A stretch of 64,000 bases of DNA from the NCBI GenBank assembly GCA_963752755.1, contig CAVVZJ010000015.1, forward strand, positions 1-64,000, read 5' to 3'. This stretch comes from CAVVZJ01 sp963752755. Lineage in GTDB: Bacteria; Planctomycetota; Planctomycetia; Isosphaerales; Isosphaeraceae. The notes below the pieces were generated by a model. The model was not told the DNA's origin and did not search any database. It saw only the letters and a program-made list of their open reading frames with translations. The position numbers and the translations under genes are program-made. This document shows positions 18,903-26,237 of the stretch, piece after piece (position 1 is the first letter of the stretch; each line of letters opens with the position of its first letter).

Positions 18903-20372
18903 ATGGCCAGCATCGTCAAGCCGAAGGGCAAATCGAAATACGTCAGCTTCTACTTCGATGAGAACGGCCGTCGCCGCAAGAAGACCGGCGCGACGGACAA
19001 GGCGGTTACGCAACGCATCGCGCGGGGTCTGGAGAACCGCGTTGCCCTGCGTCGTGAGGGGATCATCAACTCCCGGGACGATGCCTGCCAGCGACACGAG
19101 GCCCGACCGCTGGGCGATCACATCGAGGACTGGCAAGCCGACCTGATCGCCAAGGGCGACACGCCGAAGCATGCGGCCCTGTTCGCCGATCGCGCCCGCC
19201 GGCTCGTGGCCGTGATGCTCGGGGCGAATCCCGATGAGGTGGACGCTCAGAACAAGCCCCGTCGTGAGCGCGACGAGGCCCGCGAACGCCTCTCGCGCCG
19301 GCTGGCGGGTGGCCGCCTCTCCGATCTCGCCCCGTCGCGGGTTCAGGTGGCGCTGGCCTCGTTCCGAGCCGCCGGCCGGTCTCTCCAGACTCTCAATGAC
19401 TACCGATCCGCGATCCGGGGATTCTCCCGGTGGTGCTGGAAAGACGGCCGGTTGCGGGATGACCCGCTCGTGGGGGTGACGGGTTACAACGTCAAGGAAG
19501 ACCGCGCCCTCTGCTACCGGCTGGCGGTCGCCTCGGGGCTCCGCTATGCGGAGATCAAGAGCATCACGCCCGAGTCGTTCGACTTCGGCCCCCGCCCCTC
19601 CGTGACTGTGGCCGCGGGATACACGAAGAACGGCGAGCCTGCCACGCTGCCCTTGCCCGAGGATCTGGCCGCGGACCTATCGGCGTTCGTGTCCGCGAGC
19701 CCGCCACGCTCGACCGTGTTCCTGTTGCCCGACAAGGCCCCGGCGATGCTGCGCCGCGACCTGAAAGCCGCGGGACTGCCGTACCGGGATGAGGTCGGTC
19801 GGGTCTTCGATTTCCACGCCCTTCGTTGCCAGTGCGCCACGCTGGCGGATGCCGCCGGGGTCTCGCCCCGGGTCGTTCAGACCTTGATGCGACACTCGAC
19901 CCTGGAATTGACCGGCCGTTATACGCGACCTCGGATGCACGACATCGAGGGCGCGACCGCCGCCCTCCCGAGCCTCCGCCCGACCGAGACTCTGCCCGTG
20001 TCTCTGGCCGCGACGGGGACCGACGGCGCTACCCCCGAGGACCCGAGTGCTACCCGAAGCGCTACCGACGAAGAGGACGACGCACCGAACGTCTTGAGCG
20101 GCATGGTGGTTGCGTCAAGCGGCGACCGGTTTCCTAAACCGCAGGTCACAGGTTCGAATCCTGTCGGGCGTACTGACGACAGCTCGCGACAAGAGACGAC
20201 AAACCCCGTCTCTGACAAGCACTTGCGTCGAGCCGGATCGTCCAAGTCCGGTACAGAACCATGCCAGCATCCGTCAGTTTCCGATCCGATCCGTCCCCAG
20301 AATGCTACTCGCTCGCGACCCGATGACCCGGCCTTGCAGGCCGTCATCGAGGCGTGGCCGGATCTGCCCTAG
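18903..20372 (+). CDS. Tyrosine recombinase / site-specific integrase of the element
   Basis: 489 aa. The N-terminal arm-binding region (SKYVSFYFDENGRRRKKTGA) is followed by a core-binding SAM-like domain (VQVALASFRAAGRSLQTLND) and the catalytic domain: Arg in VASGLRYAEIKSITPESFD, Lys in AAGYTKNGEP, HALRCQ for His-x-x-Arg, LMRHSTLELTGRYTRPR for the last His and the nucleophilic Tyr. Between TGYNVKEDR and ALCYRLAVASGL the linker seems about 30 residues shorter than in relatives I recall, so a deletion there is possible. The last 90 residues read through the tRNA-derived att site (GDRFPKPQVTGSNPVGRTD), so the ORF end is not natural protein sequence. Confidence 0.85.
   Translation: MASIVKPKGKSKYVSFYFDENGRRRKKTGATDKAVTQRIARGLENRVALRREGIINSRDDACQRHEARPLGDHIEDWQADLIAKGDTPKHAALFADRARRLVAVMLGANPDEVDAQNKPRRERDEARERLSRRLAGGRLSDLAPSRVQVALASFRAAGRSLQTLNDYRSAIRGFSRWCWKDGRLRDDPLVGVTGYNVKEDRALCYRLAVASGLRYAEIKSITPESFDFGPRPSVTVAAGYTKNGEPATLPLPEDLAADLSAFVSASPPRSTVFLLPDKAPAMLRRDLKAAGLPYRDEVGRVFDFHALRCQCATLADAAGVSPRVVQTLMRHSTLELTGRYTRPRMHDIEGATAALPSLRPTETLPVSLAATGTDGATPEDPSATRSATDEEDDAPNVLSGMVVASSGDRFPKPQVTGSNPVGRTDDSSRQETTNPVSDKHLRRAGSSKSGTEPCQHPSVSDPIRPQNATRSRPDDPALQAVIEAWPDLP
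20126..20172 (+). other. Attachment site: 3' half of tRNA-Arg (anticodon CCT)
   Basis: Matches a tRNA from the anticodon arm to the discriminator base: anticodon stem-loop with loop TTCCTAA (20131-20137), variable loop AGGTC, T arm ACAGG-TTCGAAT-CCTGT (20148-20164) and acceptor strand CGGGCGT plus A. The 5' anticodon strand has one mismatch, and no D arm or 5' acceptor strand precedes it, so it is not a full gene. This is the usual scar of integrase-mediated insertion into a tRNA 3' end. It lies at the 3' end of the integrase ORF, marking one end (attL or attR) of the element. Confidence 0.75.
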
Positions 20373-20568
20373 GTGGTACGCGAATCGTGGCAATCGTCAA
20401 CTCTATCTCGGAGAGACGAAGGGGGAACGTGAACCCAATGGAGGGTTTCCGTCAGCCCCACGGATTCTCGCCCCGGACAGTAGTGGCTCACGCGTCCGGC
20501 CCGTATTGCACGTCGGATGCCCCGACACCATACTGAGGTCTTCGATGACTACCCAGGAGCAATCCGTC

Positions 20569-20799
20569 ATGGCCAAACGCAAGCCTCCGAGCAAACGCCA
20601 GGAACGCAAGATGGACGATGCCGCCCGAGCGATCGCCCGCCTACGCGAGACCGCCAAACCGGAGAAGCCGGTGACGACCGGCCGTCTCGGCTCCCAGGGC
20701 TCGACGCCGATCTCGGCCGACACGACGAAGGACGCTGGCCCACGATTCGCGAACCCTCCGGCTCCGTCCCGCGCGACCAAGCGACGGAAGAAAGTCTGA
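20569..20799 (+). CDS. Small basic hypothetical protein
   Basis: 76 aa, Lys/Arg-rich at both ends (AKRKPPSKRQERKMDDAARA at the start, ATKRRKKV at the end). ATG 20569 is preferred because AGGAG lies 10 bases upstream; an in-frame ATG at 20545 would add 8 residues. No recognised domain. It sits just outside the tRNA-Arg att site and may belong to the chromosomal flank or to a tandem element. Confidence 0.5.
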   Translation: MAKRKPPSKRQERKMDDAARAIARLRETAKPEKPVTTGRLGSQGSTPISADTTKDAGPRFANPPAPSRATKRRKKV

Positions 20800-20802
20800 C
20801 AG

Positions 20803-20920
20803 AATCGAACGCCATCTCCCTGCATTGGCCGCCGTCATTTCGGCGTGGCCCGATCTGTCCGAGGCGGTCCGGGCCGCCATCCTGGCGATGGTCCGCACCG
20901 CCTCTCTCCCGAAGGGTTGA
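20803..20920 (+). pseudogene. Second integrase C-terminal tail remnant
   Basis: One frame reads LAAVISAWPDLSEAVRAAI, then LAMVRTASLPKG and TGA. It matches the end of the neighbouring integrase (ALQAVIEAWPDLP, then stop at 20372) and continues into the EAVRAAILAMV ending commonly seen in this integrase family. It is therefore a leftover of another integrase copy, without the catalytic domain. Confidence 0.45.
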
Positions 20921-21480
20921 CGGGGACAGTGAGTTGACCGCATCGATGGTCAAACATCGCCGGTCTTTCGTAGGATCATCAGAACCGTCAGTCACTACGT
21001 CATGAAGCCACGGCCTCTGGCCGTGTGACCCGAAGAGCTTCGAGCGCTCCGGCGTGCATCGGATCGCCGAACGGCATCGGCTCGCCCCCCGGGAAGGCCC
21101 CTTCGGGCTGGAGGGCGAGCCTATGCACGAGTGGCAGAATCTGTCCCATGTGCGGTGGGACCGCAAGTACCACATCGTGATCATACCGAAGTACCGCCGG
21201 AAGGTCTTCTACGGAAGGCGGCGGCGTCAGATCGGCGTGATCCTGCGGGAGTTGTGCCGTCAGCGAGGCATCGACCTGGGGGAAGGGCACGCGATGCCCG
21301 AGCACGTCCACCTGTGCCTGAGCATCCCGTCCAAGTACAGCGTGGCCCATGCGATCGGCTTCCTGAAGGGCAATAGTGCCGTGCGGATCCACCGTGTCCG
21401 TCCGGTGAACCCCATTTTTTCGCCGGTCCGGTCGCTCCCGATGATGGAACGGCATCTGTTCCCATCGTGGAGGTCCGACC

Positions 21481-21891
21481 CTGGCGGAGGGGCGGCAGGA
21501 CGCGGCAGATTGGGCGGGGCTGATCGACCCGTGGCGGCAGAGCGGGCTCAGCCTCTCCGCCTTTTGCGAGCGCCGGGGCATCCGCCGGGGCACGATGCAG
21601 AATTGGGTCTACAAGCCCACGCTCAAACGCGCCGTCGACGACGCACGGCGGGCGGCCCAGGCCCGAGCCGCCGACGCGGGACGCCCGGGAGCTGACTCGG
21701 CCCCCACCACGCCGACCGCGATCCCATTCCTGCCAGTGCAGGTCACCGAAGCGGCGGCGGCACACGAGGCGTCGGACGACGCCGGCGTCGCGATCGTCCT
21801 GGGGGCGGGTCGGCGGGTCGTGGTCACCCCGGGGTTCGACCCGGAGACCTTGCGGCGGGTCGTCGCCGTGCTCGAGGGCCGGTCGTGCTGA
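21481..21891 (+). CDS. tnpA: IS66 accessory protein TnpA
   Basis: Small IS66 accessory protein with an HTH segment (LIDPWRQSGLSLSAFCERRG, IRRGTMQNWVYK) and the conserved C-terminus VVTPGFDPETLRRVVAVLEG. The first in-frame ATG (21595) is inside the HTH, so the start is probably the CTG at 21481, which follows GGAGGT with 6-base spacing. The frame is closed by TGA upstream at about 21443. If CTG is used the protein is 136 aa. It is followed directly by the tnpB region. Confidence 0.65.
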   Translation: MAEGRQDAADWAGLIDPWRQSGLSLSAFCERRGIRRGTMQNWVYKPTLKRAVDDARRAAQARAADAGRPGADSAPTTPTAIPFLPVQVTEAAAAHEASDDAGVAIVLGAGRRVVVTPGFDPETLRRVVAVLEGRSC

Positions 21892-21937
21892 GCCTCCCCC
21901 CACCCTCCGGATCTTCCTGGCCGTCGAGCCCGCCGAC

Positions 21938-22243
21938 ATGCGCAAGGGCTTCGACGGCCTCGCCCAGCTCGTCCGCGACCGGATCGACCAGGACCCGCTC
22001 TCGGGGCACCTCTCCGTCTTCCGCAACCGCCGACGCGATCGCATCAAGGTCCTCTATTGGGATTGTGACGGCCTGGCCCTGTGGTACAAGCGGCTGGAGA
22101 AGGGCACCTTCCGCTTCCCCGAGGCGGTCGACGGTCGCGTCGAGGTCACCCCCGCCGAGATGGCCGCCATCCTCGAGGGGATCGACCTCCGAGGCGCCCG
22201 GCGGCAGCCCCGGTTCGCCCTGCCCCTGCCTCAGCCCGCCTGA
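21938..22243 (+). CDS. tnpB: IS66 accessory protein TnpB
   Basis: Typical IS66 Orf2: RKGFDGLAQLVRDRIDQDPL, GHLSVFRNRRRDRIKVLYWD, GLALWYKRLEKGTFRFP. Essential for transposition in this family, role unclear. ATG 21938 is internal compared with relatives, which begin about 20 residues earlier. Here GTG 21885 (overlapping the tnpA stop) starts LSLPP, but one extra C in the C-run at 21895-21902 is needed to reach the LRIFLAVEPADMRKGF frame. The gene may thus carry a 1-base deletion. Confidence 0.75.
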   Translation: MRKGFDGLAQLVRDRIDQDPLSGHLSVFRNRRRDRIKVLYWDCDGLALWYKRLEKGTFRFPEAVDGRVEVTPAEMAAILEGIDLRGARRQPRFALPLPQPA

Positions 22244-22268
22244 AAATCCCATAAATTTCGCATGTTCG

Positions 22269-24128
22269 ATTGAGGATTCTCTTGTCACAACGCCGGCCGC
22301 CGCCCGTAACGGCGGTCTGACACCCCTCGATGCCGACACCCCGCTGCCCGAGGACATCGAGAGTGCCCACCGGCTCATCCGCGAGTTGCTCGCCACGCTC
22401 CGCCAGCAGGCCCACCTCAACGCCCACCTCCAGCACCAGCTCGAACAGATCCTCCGCCGGCTCTACGGCCGGAAGAGCGAGAAGCTCGACCCCGGCCAGC
22501 TCTGGCTCTTCGCGCAGGAGATCGCCGAGGCCGGCGGGCCCGAGATCACTCCCAGACCGGCACCCGCGGACGAGCCCCCCGCGAAACCCAAGCCCGCCGG
22601 CCACGGCCGCAAGCCCCTGCCGGCGCGCCTGCCGCGTTGGCGGGTGCCGCACGACGTCCCGCCCGAAGAGCGGCTCTGCCCCGAGTGCGGCGTCGAGCGC
22701 CGGCCGATCGGCGAGGAACTCCGCGAGCAGCTCGAATATGTGCCCGCGTCGCTCGTCGTGCTCCAGCACGTCCGGCCCCAGTACGCCTGCGCCGACTGTC
22801 AGGCGCACGTCGTGATCGCCGAGCGGCTCCCCGAGCCGATCGAGAAGGGCCTGCCCGGGCCGGGCCTGCTGGCGCACGTGGCCGTGAGCAAGTACGCCGA
22901 CCACCGGCCGCTGTACCGCCAGGAGGGGATCTTCCAGCGATTCGGCGTGGAGCTGCCCCGCTCGACGATGTGCGACTGGATGGCCGCGGCCGCCGGCCTG
23001 CTCGAACCGCTGGTCAAGGCGATGCTCCGGCGCGTGCTGGCGTCGCGCGTGATCCAGACCGACGACACGCCGGTCAAGGTCCAGGACCACGCCAGCGGGG
23101 GGATCAAGACCGGCCGGCTCTGGGTCCAGATCGGCGAGGGGGCCAATCGCCTCACCGTTTATGACTACACGCCCGACCATAGCCGCGCCGGGCCCGAGCG
23201 GGTCTTCCGGGATGACTACACGCCCGACCATAGCCGCGCCGGGCCCGAGCGGGTCTTCCGGGGCTACCAGGGCTACCTCCAGGCCGACGCGGGCTCCGTC
23301 TACGACGGCCTGTTCGCCGACGGCACGATCGTCGAGGTCGGGTGCTGGATGCCCGCGCGGCGGAAGTTCTACGAGGCGCCGACCAGCGACCTGACGCGTG
23401 CGCACCTGCTGCTGGCGTGGGTCGCCGGGCTCTACGAAGTCGAGGCCGACGCCAAGGCGGCGCGGAAACACCACCCCAAGTGGGACGACACGGCGTGGCA
23501 TGCGTTCCGATCTGAGCTGCGGCTGGAGCGATGGCGGCCGATCCTGGAAGCGATCCACGCCTGGCTCGAGGCGGAGCGCCCCAAAGTGCTCCCCAAGAGC
23601 CCCCTCGGCGAGGCGATCGGCTACGCGCTCAATCACTGGGATGCGTTGATGCGACCGCTGGAGGCGGGCTTCCTGGAGATCGCTAACGGCGCCAGCGAGC
23701 GGGCCATGAAGCCGGTGGCGCTGGGGCGGAAGAACTGGCTGTTCGCCGGCAGCGACGAGGGAGGCAGGACGGCGGCGACGCTGATGAGCCTGTGCACGAC
23801 GTGCAAGGATCTGGGCCTCGATCCGTTCACCTACCTGCGTGACGTGCTTGATCGCGTGAGCACGCACCCGCACAGCCAGCTCGAGGCCCTGTTGCCCAAC
23901 CGCTGGAAACCGGCGGAGTCGCCGGACCCACCCGACCGAAACGGAGAGCGATCGGCGACCCCACCGAAGGGGTCTCCGGGTGCGGCACAACGAGGGGGGC
24001 GGGCCGCGACACACCGGCGAAGGTCTTCGGCCGGGGATGGCCGCTCGACGGTCAGTTGGGGCCTCCGCTCCGACTCCAGGCCCGGCGTGAGACCGCCGCG
24101 GGAGACGCCGATTCGCGGTGGTCGGTGA
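22269..24128 (+). CDS. tnpC: IS66-family transposase TnpC with an internal 17-residue duplication
   Basis: DDE transposase. N-terminal coiled region HRLIRELLATLRQQAHLNAH, RRLYGRKSEKLDPGQ; zinc-binding LCPECGVERRP...YACADCQ; DDE core with VIQTDDTPVKVQD, LQADAGSVYDGLF and NGASERAMKPVALGRKNWLF. Residues DYTPDHSRAGPERVFRD occur twice in tandem (exact 51-bp repeat from 23161) inside the catalytic domain, probably harming function. No ATG/GTG/TTG start fits: the frame is open from 22269 (ATT), so the true start is uncertain. The last 70 residues run beyond the usual family end. Confidence 0.85.
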   Translation: MEDSLVTTPAAARNGGLTPLDADTPLPEDIESAHRLIRELLATLRQQAHLNAHLQHQLEQILRRLYGRKSEKLDPGQLWLFAQEIAEAGGPEITPRPAPADEPPAKPKPAGHGRKPLPARLPRWRVPHDVPPEERLCPECGVERRPIGEELREQLEYVPASLVVLQHVRPQYACADCQAHVVIAERLPEPIEKGLPGPGLLAHVAVSKYADHRPLYRQEGIFQRFGVELPRSTMCDWMAAAAGLLEPLVKAMLRRVLASRVIQTDDTPVKVQDHASGGIKTGRLWVQIGEGANRLTVYDYTPDHSRAGPERVFRDDYTPDHSRAGPERVFRGYQGYLQADAGSVYDGLFADGTIVEVGCWMPARRKFYEAPTSDLTRAHLLLAWVAGLYEVEADAKAARKHHPKWDDTAWHAFRSELRLERWRPILEAIHAWLEAERPKVLPKSPLGEAIGYALNHWDALMRPLEAGFLEIANGASERAMKPVALGRKNWLFAGSDEGGRTAATLMSLCTTCKDLGLDPFTYLRDVLDRVSTHPHSQLEALLPNRWKPAESPDPPDRNGERSATPPKGSPGAAQRGGRAATHRRRSSAGDGRSTVSWGLRSDSRPGVRPPRETPIRGGR

Positions 24129-24199
24129 CCCGCTGTCCCCACCGCTTCGCGTCGGATAGGATGCTCTTGAGGCCTGCGATTGCGAGACCCGAGATCACG

Positions 24200-24565
24200 A
24201 TGGGCTTCCCCCAACAGGACTCGATCCTCGCGCCACTTCTCACGGAGTTCCTGGCCGATCACCAGGCCCAGCTCAGCCCGGAAGGCTATCGCCGGTACGC
24301 CTACATCCTCGACCTCCTGGAGCTCTTCCTGGAGCGTCACCGGCCCGGACGCCGGCGCCGGGAGTGCGGCCCGATGACTTCAGCGGAGAGGACCTCCGGC
24401 GGCCTGCTCGGGGCCGCGGACCCCACCCGCGGCCGCGCGAAGTTCCTGGGCGAATTCCTGCCCCAGGAGATGGCCGTCGATGCGGAGACGTTGCAGGTGG
24501 CCAGGGCGGTGACCCAGGAGCTCGGCGTCTGGCTGGCTGCCAAGGGCTATGTCCCGCGTGGCTGA
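24200..24565 (+). CDS. Passenger hypothetical protein inside IS66
   Basis: About 121 aa from ATG 24200 (ATG 24161 is an alternative). Segments DSILAPLLTEFLADHQAQLS, YRRYAYILDLLELFLERHRP and FLGEFLPQEMAVDAETLQVA, then TQELGVWLAAKGYV. This resembles a family of short helical hypothetical proteins sometimes followed by SEC-C zinc motifs, which may explain the link to mobile DNA. No catalytic motif seen. It lies between tnpC and the right inverted repeat, so it moves with the IS. Confidence 0.55.
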   Translation: MGFPQQDSILAPLLTEFLADHQAQLSPEGYRRYAYILDLLELFLERHRPGRRRRECGPMTSAERTSGGLLGAADPTRGRAKFLGEFLPQEMAVDAETLQVARAVTQELGVWLAAKGYVPRG

Positions 24566-24942
24566 AGCCCATGGCGGCCCACGAGGCTGAGGCCGTTCGC
24601 TGCACCGGCGTCGCTCAGGCAGGTCTGCCAGGACATCAACTGGAGGCCGGGGCCGGCCCGGTCTGCTCAGCCCGCCGACCCGTCAAGAACGTACTTCACC
24701 GGACGCATACGATCCACCGGGAGTTGCTCCATGAGCGTCGGTTGACGGGGCTGCCCAGAAGGGCAGCCGAGTACTGCGTCAGCACGGTGGGCCTCGATGA
24801 GGACCGAGTGCGGAGGTCCATCCGCGAGCAGGAGGAACGGGAGCGTCGTCAGGGTGAGTTCGACTTCGAGTAACCGCTGAGGCCCCGAGGGGGCCTTCCC
24901 GGCGTCCCCGCCCCCGGAGGGGGCCACCGCACGGAACCGGCC

Positions 24943-25849
24943 CTATCGGGGGGGCCAGCCTAATACCACGGCCTCTGGCCGTGGATTCTTATTGATTCGC
25001 TTGATGATGCAGCCCCACTGATGGATGGCGACGTACTGGTGGAGGGACTCCTTGATGACCCCGCGGAACGGCCGCAGGAAGTTCCGCAGGCCCGTCCAGC
25101 CCCCCTCCAAGGTGTTGCAGCGCACCTCGCGCACTCCGTCGTCGTCCCGCGCCCACTTCCCGGCAGCGTGGCAGACCGCCGAGCGAACGCGGCCGATTGC
25201 CGACAGGCGATCCTGGCCCGGCCACTCGTCGGTGTCGACCTGCACCATCGGCCAGCTCGCCCGCCGCACCACCCGCCGCAGCGTCTCCCCGTCCGAGTGC
25301 CACGCCACCGTCAGCCGGACCTCACCGCTCTGGCGTCCCACCACGCCACAGACCGGCGGACGATCCGTGTCCCCGCTGCCGTGCCCGGGCCGCGGGTCGT
25401 CGGGGTTACGGTGCGGCACCCCTGTTTTCCCCGGCGTTCTGGTCCATCGCGTCGGCCTCCAGCGTCGTGTCGTCCAGCGGCCCGCGGTGCCGGCCCGCAT
25501 GGGCGGCCTCCGGCCCGCGGTGCCTCCGGTCGAGCCGCTGCGAGCGGTCGCGGCCCGGTTCGCGTGCCAGCTGAGCGGTGGGCACGCCCTGGGCGATGCC
25601 GCACACGATCAGGACCAGCTCGACGCGACGCCGCCGGGTGCCGTGGAGGGCCGTGCCGGTGAAGGCGTTGAAGACCCGACGGCAGCCGCCGCAGCAGTAG
25701 TCCACGACCGGGGTGTGGGAGCGGCGGTGGACGTGCAGGCCCAAGCGGGCCCCGCAGCGCGGGCAGGCCAGGCCATCGGGATGCAGCCAGGCGACGAGCC
25801 TGGCGTAGCAGGCGTCCTCGTCCATCAGCTTGACGATCGCGAAGTCCAT
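24943..25849 (-). pseudogene. IS1595-family transposase, frameshifted and 3'-truncated
   Basis: Starts at ATG 25849 behind GGAGGTCGCC. The N-terminal zinc ribbon LACPRCGARLGLHVHRRS and YCCGGCRRVFNAFTGT is typical of the IS1595/ISXO2 group. The DDE domain follows with LEADAMDQNAGE, then after a frame change near 25430 VPHRNPDDPRPGHG, GEVRLTVAWHSDGETLRRVV, VDTDEWPG and CNTLEGGWTGLRNFLRPFRG. The gene end (HQYVAIHQWGCIIKRIN) runs straight into the IS200/IS605 right-end hairpin, so its natural C-terminus was lost or replaced there. Confidence 0.8.
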
Positions 25850-26029
25850 GGCGACCTCCGCCCCGGCAGGGGCAATGGACCTCCCGTCATGACATCCCGA
25901 TGGCCGAGCGTGGTGAAGCCCCCACACCAGGTAACCGACATGAGCCTCGTACTATTGAGGCTGCTTGGCGCAAACCGCCCTCCGACGAAGCGGATCGCGG
26001 GGCCACTCCGTCAGTAGGCGGAAGTTCTG

Positions 26030-26167
26030 ATACACGAACCCGCTGATGCTATCCGATTCGAGCCCGACTCCTGTGGGACAGCCGCCCCCGGCTGTCCGGG
26101 CCGAACGACAGCCGGGGGCGGCGGTCCCACAAGTCCCAACCGGACAACATCAGTGGGTTCGTGTATG
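26030..26167. repeat. MITE-like palindromic element, 138 bp
   Basis: Outer inverted repeats ATACACGAACCCGCTGATG (26030-26048) and CATCAGTGGGTTCGTGTAT (26149-26167), one mismatch in 19. An inner palindrome follows: gtgggacagccgcccccggc on one side and its near complement ending in gcggtcccac on the other. The whole unit can fold into one long hairpin and has no ORF. It fits a miniature inverted-repeat transposable element or a REP-type unit. It lies between the IS1595 remnant and the 3' end of the phosphatase gene; the rest of 25850-26237 shows no gene. Confidence 0.75.
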
Positions 26168-26237
26168 AGGACACGGTCTTCCCATCGTGCGAGGCCGGAT
26201 TACCGGCGCAGTCAACATCGTGGTGCGAGCGATCGGA

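Larger units (their letters stand above)
21394..24710 (+). mobile_element. IS66-family insertion sequence (second copy) with a passenger gene
   Basis: Ends GTGTCCGTCCGGTGAAC (from 21394) and, on the other strand, GTATGCGTCCGGTGAAG (from 24710 inward) are the typical IS66 termini. An exact 8-bp target duplication GATCCACC flanks it at 21386-21393 and 24711-24718. Length is 3317 bp. It holds tnpA-, tnpB- and tnpC-type genes plus an extra gene (24200-24565) between tnpC and the right end. Confidence 0.93.
21123..24873 (+). pseudogene. IS200-type Y1 (HUH) transposase, interrupted by IS66
   Basis: The 5' part (21123-21393) reads HVRWDRKYHIVIIPKYRRKV, GVILRELCRQRGIDLGEGHA and the HUH motif in MPEHVHLCLSIP. 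The 3' part (24719-24873) reads ELLHERRLTGL, then EYCVSTVGLDEDRVRRSI with the catalytic Tyr and EQEERERRQGEFDFE. Removing the IS66 and one copy of GATCCACC joins ATC-CAC-CGG-GAG in frame. Start ATG 21123 gives MHEWQNLSHVRWD. The intact gene would encode about 140 residues. Confidence 0.85.
21002..24990 (+). mobile_element. IS200/IS605-type element, split by IS66
   Basis: The two ends carry the same imperfect palindrome, as expected for a single-stranded IS200/IS605 element: CCACGGCC-TCT-GGCCGTG near 21006-21023 and CCACGGCC-TCT-GGCCGTGG near 24967-24985. These elements lack terminal inverted repeats and target duplications, so exact cleavage points are not assigned. One Y1 transposase gene is present, interrupted by IS66 (21394-24710). 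The right end abuts the IS1595 remnant. Confidence 0.7.

Noticed and set aside
20101..20172. A complete tRNA-Arg gene
   Set aside because: The 5' acceptor strand and D arm are missing and the first anticodon-stem pair is a mismatch; it is the 3' half only, as expected for an att site.
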